Made by a program: the position numbers and the translations under genes. 64,000 bases of DNA from JBBAGC01 sp964491265. GTDB taxonomy: Bacteria > Spirochaetota > UBA4802 > UBA5550. How positions within the stretch are numbered: position 1 is the stretch's first letter; every line of letters begins with the position of its first letter. The notes below the pieces were generated by a model. That model worked only from the letters and a program-made list of their open reading frames with translations, was not told the origin of the DNA and did no database searches. The stretch is taken from assembly GCA_964491265.1 (NCBI GenBank), contig CAZBFP010000002.1, positions 62,001 to 126,000 of the forward strand, written 5' to 3'. Positions 59,536-64,000 of the stretch are shown one piece after another.

Positions 59536-59964
59536 ATGATTGATAAAAATCTGGTAAGATTCGGGGTCTCTATAGATGAAAAGCTTCTGGAGAGGTTTGA
59601 CAGGCATATTTCTGAAAAGGGTTATGTAAACAGGTCGGAAGCGATCAGGGATCTTATCAGGGATACCCTTGTTTCGCAGCAGATTGAAGATCCTGAGGCT
59701 AATTCATTCGGTACTCTTACTATTATCTACAATCATCATCATGGAGACATTTCTGAAAAACTGAATCATGCCCAGCATCATCATTTTAATAATATTGTTT
59801 CAACAACTCATATCCATCTTGATGAACATAATTGTCTGGAAGTTCTTATTCTGAAGGGGAAAGCGGGTGTAATTAAATCACTGGCTGATATGATACTTGC
59901 CACAAAAAATGTAAAGCATGGGAAATTTGTAATAGCCTCTACAGAAACCAATCTGGATTTATAA
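59536..59964 (+). CDS. nikR: Nickel-responsive regulator NikR
   Basis: 142 residues. Ribbon-helix-helix DNA-binding half (VRFGVSIDEKLLERFDRH, then NRSEAIRDLIRD) and an ACT-like tetramer half. The four nickel ligands are H81, H92, H94 and C100, with the same spacing as H76, H87, H89 and C95 of E. coli NikR. It represses nickel uptake when nickel is plentiful. No nickel transporter or urease/hydrogenase gene is in the window. Family C pieces flank it on both sides. Confidence 0.95.
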   Translation: MIDKNLVRFGVSIDEKLLERFDRHISEKGYVNRSEAIRDLIRDTLVSQQIEDPEANSFGTLTIIYNHHHGDISEKLNHAQHHHFNNIVSTTHIHLDEHNCLEVLILKGKAGVIKSLADMILATKNVKHGKFVIASTETNLDL

Positions 59965-60140
59965 AAGTATCATTTTTCAGCAGTAATCGTAACTTCGATT
60001 TTATAATAGAAAATGTTCACTCTCGCCGGGGACTTTGATAGGGGGCCAATACACCGGGTAAAGGCACTCACTAAAAGATTTTTCGCAAAATATCTTTTAT
60101 CATTTTGATGGATCTCGACTTGTGGGTAGAAGTGAGGATA

Positions 60141-60224
60141 GGCGGACAGGGGGAGAGAATTCATTTGATATCTTAATATTTCCGGAACATAAATTTTTTT
60201 TGCTAAACTATAAAGGCCGGAATA
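60141..60224 (+). mobile_element. Partial family C element, copy 5 (right end)
   Basis: GGACAGGGGGAGAGAATTCA, ATTTGATATC and TTTTTTTTGCTAAACTATAA match the right end of copy 3 (59398-59481) closely; the terminus is worn (GGCCGGAATAACG). It lies in the leader of the LysM gene, whose long upstream open frame is made of this DNA and should not be read as protein. Confidence 0.75.
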
Positions 60225-60280
60225 ACGATACTGTGAATAAGGGTAAATATGCTCTCTCAGGGCAGAAAGAGGTGATTCAG

Positions 60281-61156
60281 GTGAAGCGGAGATATTGTCT
60301 CAGAAGATATCCCGCGGTCCTTTTTTTTCTATTGTTAATAAACGTTATTGCATACGCTGATAATCAGCGAAGCGGTGTCAGCGGGAAAAGGGCGGCAGGG
60401 GGTGTTGCAGTGAACAACACACCGGCCCGGTGGGATGGAGACATAATAGCATCTGGTGAACACCGTAATTATGAATACTATAGAGAACTGGAAAAGCGTA
60501 AAGCTGTTTCAGTAAAAACACCTCCCCCTTCGGTTAGAAAAAATGATGCTCCCTCTCAGAATAGAAGAATAGTTGAATATACTGTAAAAAAAGGGGATAC
60601 CCTTTTCCGCATTGCACAGAATAATAAAGTTTCAGTTAAGGAAATCAGCGATTTAAATAAACTGGATGACCGTAATAGAATCTATGCCGGCATGAAACTC
60701 CGCATCCCCCGGAAAGAGGATACAGTCAATAATCAGAAAAAACCCCCCGCAGAGAAGAAAACTTCCTCACTGACTTCCGGGGGGAAGGAACAGAAATTTA
60801 AGTTTCTCTGGCCCATGAAAAAGGTCGATAATTTTAAAAGGGATGGTAATGAAAGTGTTAAGCCTATCGGTATTATTATTACCGGCCCTCCACGGGGAGA
60901 GGTAATCGCCTCTGAAGCGGGGGTAGTAAAAAGAACAGGTTATATGCGGGGCTATGGCAGGTATGTTGTAGTAAATCATGGGGAGAGATATCTGACGGTA
61001 TATTCCAATTTACTGGTTGTAAATGTTAAAGAGGGGGAGAGGTTAAGGAAAGGTGCTGCAATAGGGCTTATAAGTGAAGACAGGACCCTCCATTTTCAGA
61101 TTGATGTTGCAGGGAAGCCGCAAAATCCCCTGGAGTATCTTCCCGGCAGAAGCTGA
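60281..61156 (+). CDS. LysM + degenerate M23 (LytM-like) exported protein
   Basis: 291 residues from the GTG at 60281 (AGAGGTGA 7 bp upstream). A signal peptide (residues 1-25, ending AYA), a low-complexity region, one LysM domain (VEYTVKKGDTLFRIAQNN, about 100-145) and a C-terminal LytM/M23 fold (about 190-291). The zinc-peptidase residues are missing: the HLHF motif is TLHFQI and the YAHL motif is YSNL. It thus resembles EnvC/NlpD, which activate amidases rather than cut peptidoglycan. Periplasmic. Possibly involved in cell division. Confidence 0.85.
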   Translation: MKRRYCLRRYPAVLFFLLLINVIAYADNQRSGVSGKRAAGGVAVNNTPARWDGDIIASGEHRNYEYYRELEKRKAVSVKTPPPSVRKNDAPSQNRRIVEYTVKKGDTLFRIAQNNKVSVKEISDLNKLDDRNRIYAGMKLRIPRKEDTVNNQKKPPAEKKTSSLTSGGKEQKFKFLWPMKKVDNFKRDGNESVKPIGIIITGPPRGEVIASEAGVVKRTGYMRGYGRYVVVNHGERYLTVYSNLLVVNVKEGERLRKGAAIGLISEDRTLHFQIDVAGKPQNPLEYLPGRS

Positions 61157-61356
61157 ATATGGCACTGCATGTTTATTTCTGTTCCTGTAATAATATAGCC
61201 CTGCAGCAGGGGCTCTGTATATTTTTGCTTGACTAAAGGATTTTACTATTCTAACTTATAAAAGAAATGTCCATTGGGATTTCCCTTTGTACCTGATGCA
61301 GTATACTCTTGAGATTGAAGTAAGTAAAAAGATTAATTTCACAAAAGGACCTTGAT

Positions 61357-62577
61357 ATGAAGAAGTGGGTACTTTCCGGAGCTGCAGTATTAAATCCGGA
61401 TGAAACATCAGAAAATATTAATATTGCAGTTGAAAACGGCAGAATATCTGAAATATCCAGGAAAAATATAGATAATCCAGTTACCATTAAAGTTGATGGT
61501 ATTATTTCCACAGGATTGATTAACGCGCATGATCATCTTCTCGGTACATATTTCCCCAAGGTGGGGAATGGCCCCTATGAAAACTGGCTCCCCTGGGATA
61601 ATGACCTGAAAAGCTCCCCTGTTTACCAGGAGAGGCAGCAGATTGAGAACAGAGACCTTTATCTTCTTGGAGGTTATAGAAATCTTGTTTCAGGGGTTAC
61701 TACTGTTTCAGATCATATCCCCCATTTTGTTGCTGAGCCCTATTATGATATACTCCCCACCAAGGCTATTCGGGATTACGCTTTGGCTCATTCAATAACT
61801 TCATTTGCCCTTGCCTGGGGTGAGGGGATAGAGGCTGAGTATAAAAAAGCAGCAGAGAAAGATATACCCTTTATTACCCATATTGCCGAAGGTTTTGACA
61901 GTGAAACAGTTCAGGATATAACCACCCTTGACAGACAGGGGGGGCTTGGGGAGCATTCTGTTCTTATACATGGGATTGCTTTTTCAGAAAAAGATATGGA
62001 CCTGATTAAGAAGAAAAAAGGATCGGTTGTCTGGTGCGGCGATTCAAATATGTTTATGTTTAATAAAACAACGAATATTAAAATGCTCCTTGATAAGGGG
62101 ATCAATGTCTGCATAGGGACTGATTCGCCAATGTCGGGTGGAGCGAATATTTTAAGCGAAATCAAATTTGACAGAAAGTTATATAAAAAAATGTACGGGC
62201 TGGATCTTTCTGACGAAACTATATATAGAATGGTAACAGTGAACTGCGCTAAAGCCTTTCGTCTCGATGATCATGGTTCAATTAAAACAGGGAATATTGC
62301 TGACTTTGTTGTAGTAAAGGACAGGGGCGGTTCCTTTGTAAATTCTGTAATTTCTTCAGATTTGAAAGATATTATGCTTGTTGTTATTAATGGAATGCCT
62401 GCATATGGGGATATTGAGTATGCTCATCTCTTTGATTCGCTTAAGATACAGTACCAGGAAATAGTCCTGGATGGCAGAGAAAAAGTAATAATAGGGGATC
62501 TGCTTGGTCTTCTGAGAAGGATAAGCAGGGCTGTTGGATTCAGAAAAACATATCCATTTTTGCCTGTTGATTTTTGA
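61357..62577 (+). CDS. Metal-dependent amidohydrolase (TrzN/SsnA/guanine deaminase-like)
   Basis: 406 residues, amidohydrolase superfamily. Metal-site motifs in order: NAHDHLLGT (N-terminal H-x-H), THIAEG, HGIAFSEKD and GTDSPMSGG (the metal-binding Asp). The fold is a TIM barrel with an N-terminal beta-sandwich (residues 1-50). Substrates in this branch include aminohydrolase targets such as guanine, S-adenosylhomocysteine or chlorinated triazines; the actual one cannot be read. A well-placed AAGGA precedes the ATG. Confidence 0.88.
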   Translation: MKKWVLSGAAVLNPDETSENINIAVENGRISEISRKNIDNPVTIKVDGIISTGLINAHDHLLGTYFPKVGNGPYENWLPWDNDLKSSPVYQERQQIENRDLYLLGGYRNLVSGVTTVSDHIPHFVAEPYYDILPTKAIRDYALAHSITSFALAWGEGIEAEYKKAAEKDIPFITHIAEGFDSETVQDITTLDRQGGLGEHSVLIHGIAFSEKDMDLIKKKKGSVVWCGDSNMFMFNKTTNIKMLLDKGINVCIGTDSPMSGGANILSEIKFDRKLYKKMYGLDLSDETIYRMVTVNCAKAFRLDDHGSIKTGNIADFVVVKDRGGSFVNSVISSDLKDIMLVVINGMPAYGDIEYAHLFDSLKIQYQEIVLDGREKVIIGDLLGLLRRISRAVGFRKTYPFLPVDF

Positions 62578-62596
62578 TCAACTCTAAGGAGAGGTA

Positions 62597-63805
62597 ATGG
62601 CTGGCGGGATGCAGGGCGGAATAATAACAAGATCTTATAAGTCGGGATCAATCATTTATTTTGAAAATGATAAAAGTGAGTATATCTACATCCTTAAATC
62701 GGGACGTGTCCTCCTTACATATACGAAAATAGATACCGGTGAAGAGATAAAAGAGGATGTTCGCCAGGGTGAGTTTTTTGGTGTAAAATCTGCTCTGGGT
62801 AAGTATCCCAGGGAGGAGACTGCACAGACAATAGGGGAAACTCTTGTGCTGGTCCTTACACTTGCCGATTTTGAACGGCTTATTTTAAAAAATGTAAATG
62901 TTGTACGGAAGATGCTCAGGGTGTTCAGCAACCAGCTGAGAAGGATTGGTAAAACTGTACGGACAGTCCTGGGCGATAGCGACAGTGTGTCTCCTGATGT
63001 TGAGCTTTTCAGAATTGGCGAGCATTATTATAAAGCAGGGGATTTAACCAAGGCATCATACGCTTTTAAAAGATACATGGAGTATTATCCTGATACAGAC
63101 TACGCAAAAGTTGCAATGGACAGGATTAAATCTATAAGTTCCGGTACTGTAAGCACTTCATCTGCCGGCACAAAGACTGTTGTCGCATCTGACAGTGACC
63201 TTGACGATTTTGCAATGGATGACAGCCCGGATGATATGTTCAGCATGGATGATGCTGTATCTGCGGATTCCGGGGGTACAGGTGATTCTGAAGATTTTAC
63301 CCTCTCGTCTGAGCTTTCCAGTGAAATGAATGATTTTCTCACAGACTCTGATGACTCCCTTGATGATTTCGGAGATTTCTCCTTTGATGAACCGGCAGCT
63401 GAAACTTCATCAGGCTTAAAGGCGCGTTTTAATGAGGGTGTTGCGCATCTGGATATGAATAATTGTTCTGCTGCTGCTGCAGTATTTCAGGAGATTATTG
63501 ATGAAGGGCCTCCTGTGAAAGAGCATGAGAAGAAATTCTTTATTGATTCATATTTTTATGCCGGAAGATGCTTTTTTGAAATGAAAAAATATAAGGAAGC
63601 AATGACCTTCTTTGCTGAAATTATAAAAAATTACCAGGATGGGGAAAATTTTAAAGGTACTCTTTTTTATATAGGTGATATTTTCGCATCAGCAGGGCAG
63701 AAGGAAAAGGCATTAGCCTATTATAACAGGGTGCTTAATATGACCCCTAAGGATGCCTTGAATTCCAGGGCGCTTGATAAAATTAAGGGATTACAGAAGA
63801 GTTAG
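62597..63805 (+). CDS. Cyclic-nucleotide-binding protein with TPR-like repeats
   Basis: 402 residues. An N-terminal cNMP-binding fold (about 10-115, with GSIIYFENDKSEYIYILKSG and a GEFFGVKSAL loop that lacks the classic phosphate-binding Arg) is followed by a helical TPR segment (GEHYYKAGDLTKASYAFKRY). Then come an acidic, Ser/Asp-rich linker (about 190-270) and a second TPR group (280-402). There is no HTH, so it is not a CRP-type regulator. This arrangement is found in spirochaetes. The next gene codes for another cNMP-binding protein. Confidence 0.85.
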   Translation: MAGGMQGGIITRSYKSGSIIYFENDKSEYIYILKSGRVLLTYTKIDTGEEIKEDVRQGEFFGVKSALGKYPREETAQTIGETLVLVLTLADFERLILKNVNVVRKMLRVFSNQLRRIGKTVRTVLGDSDSVSPDVELFRIGEHYYKAGDLTKASYAFKRYMEYYPDTDYAKVAMDRIKSISSGTVSTSSAGTKTVVASDSDLDDFAMDDSPDDMFSMDDAVSADSGGTGDSEDFTLSSELSSEMNDFLTDSDDSLDDFGDFSFDEPAAETSSGLKARFNEGVAHLDMNNCSAAAAVFQEIIDEGPPVKEHEKKFFIDSYFYAGRCFFEMKKYKEAMTFFAEIIKNYQDGENFKGTLFYIGDIFASAGQKEKALAYYNRVLNMTPKDALNSRALDKIKGLQKS

Positions 63806-63814
63806 GTGTAATAT

Positions 63815-64000
63815 ATGCTTGAACTTGATGAGAAATTTTTTGCACGCTTTGGTGTAGATTATTCACCAAATGAGATTATTTTTTGTGAATATGAACCTGG
63901 TTATGAATTCTATTTTATTCAGAAAGGGCGTGTTAAAATTGTCAAAATAATCAATGACAGGGAAAAGACCATTGATGTCCTCTCCACAGGGGATGTTTTT
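63815..64000 (+). CDS. Cyclic-nucleotide-binding protein, 5' part only
   Basis: The first 62 residues are present; the rest lies beyond the window. A cNMP-fold beginning is clear (NEIIFCEYEPGYEFYFIQKG, then RVKIVKIINDREKTIDVLS). It starts 9 bp after the previous stop and is surely in the same operon. Confidence 0.8.
   Translation, partial: MLELDEKFFARFGVDYSPNEIIFCEYEPGYEFYFIQKGRVKIVKIINDREKTIDVLSTGDVF

Noticed and set aside
60122..60280. N-terminal extension of the LysM protein
   Set aside because: The DNA is the right end of a family C element, and a signal peptide plus ribosome-binding site mark the GTG at 60281 as the start.
1..64000. tRNA and rRNA genes
   Set aside because: I saw no cloverleaf-like GTTCRA...CCA arrangement and no ribosomal RNA stretch, although short tRNA genes can be missed by eye.

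Overview
The window looks like one chromosomal stretch of a Gram-negative, anaerobic or fermentative bacterium of moderate G+C content. A spirochaete (phylum Spirochaetota) is my best guess. The reasons are short lipoproteins and LysM/M23-like exported proteins, a cyclic-nucleotide-binding protein fused to TPR-like repeats followed by a second such gene, a FlgM-like small protein, a tungsten aldehyde:ferredoxin oxidoreductase relative, and butyrate / 4-hydroxybutyrate enzymes. No rRNA or tRNA gene was seen, so the placement rests on gene content only.

Layout. 0-8.5 kb holds housekeeping genes: radC (cut by the window edge) with a phospholipase-D-like nuclease, an unrecognised gene, tsaD with a CtpA-type protease, a CoA-type NUDIX hydrolase, an orphan lipoprotein of the TrpX/ABC-substrate-binding type and a J-domain protein. 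8.9-14.8 kb is a tight seven-gene operon that joins both halves of a D-glutamate-cyclase-like enzyme, the three subunits of bacterial 5-oxoprolinase (pxpB, pxpA, pxpC), a D-amino-acid-transaminase-like enzyme and alanine racemase. An AGCS-type alanine/glycine:cation symporter follows at 15.7 kb. I read this as a D-amino-acid / oxoproline module.

17-31 kb is accessory. It contains nested palindromic elements, an orphan VapB-like antitoxin with a vestige of its PIN toxin, a GlpX-family protein that has lost metal ligands, a DUF559 gene boxed by G/C-run repeats, an ATP-grasp + FMN-dependent 2-hydroxyacid-oxidase fusion, a RAYT (Y1) transposase with its GGGGTCAGAGC repeats, an exported protein with a perfect 357-bp internal duplication, a Doc/AbrB toxin-antitoxin pair, a chemotaxis-receptor fragment, srkA and a degenerate HD-GYP response regulator.

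31.7-56 kb is a C4-carboxylate island. A sigma-54 activator (CBS-CBS-PAS-PAS-AAA-HTH) precedes an array of palindromic sites and a near-consensus -24/-12 promoter that drives 4-hydroxybutyryl-CoA dehydratase, a small CGGC protein and a 4-hydroxybutyrate-CoA-transferase-like enzyme. Next come a permease, butyryl-CoA-dehydrogenase-like enzyme, thiolase, crotonase, a NarL-type two-component pair, CoA-transferase subunits A and B, an AtoE-type short-chain fatty acid transporter, an acyl-CoA synthetase and a MaoC-type hydratase. Convergent to these are a class II aldolase-like protein and an AOR-family tungstoprotein. Together they can convert 4-hydroxybutyrate, crotonyl-CoA, butyrate and acetoacetate into one another. 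3-hydroxybutyryl-CoA dehydrogenase and EtfAB are not in the window.

56-64 kb holds a FlgM-like small protein, an AI-2E/PerM-type membrane protein, a methyltransferase with a zinc-ribbon protein, nikR, a LysM/M23-like protein, an amidohydrolase and the two cyclic-nucleotide-binding proteins.

At least five families of short dispersed repeats run through the window. The most notable is a ~310-335 bp element with 22-bp terminal inverted repeats (families are lettered A-E in the feature list; this one is C). It occurs about five times, and two copies carry an intact 36-codon micro-ORF.
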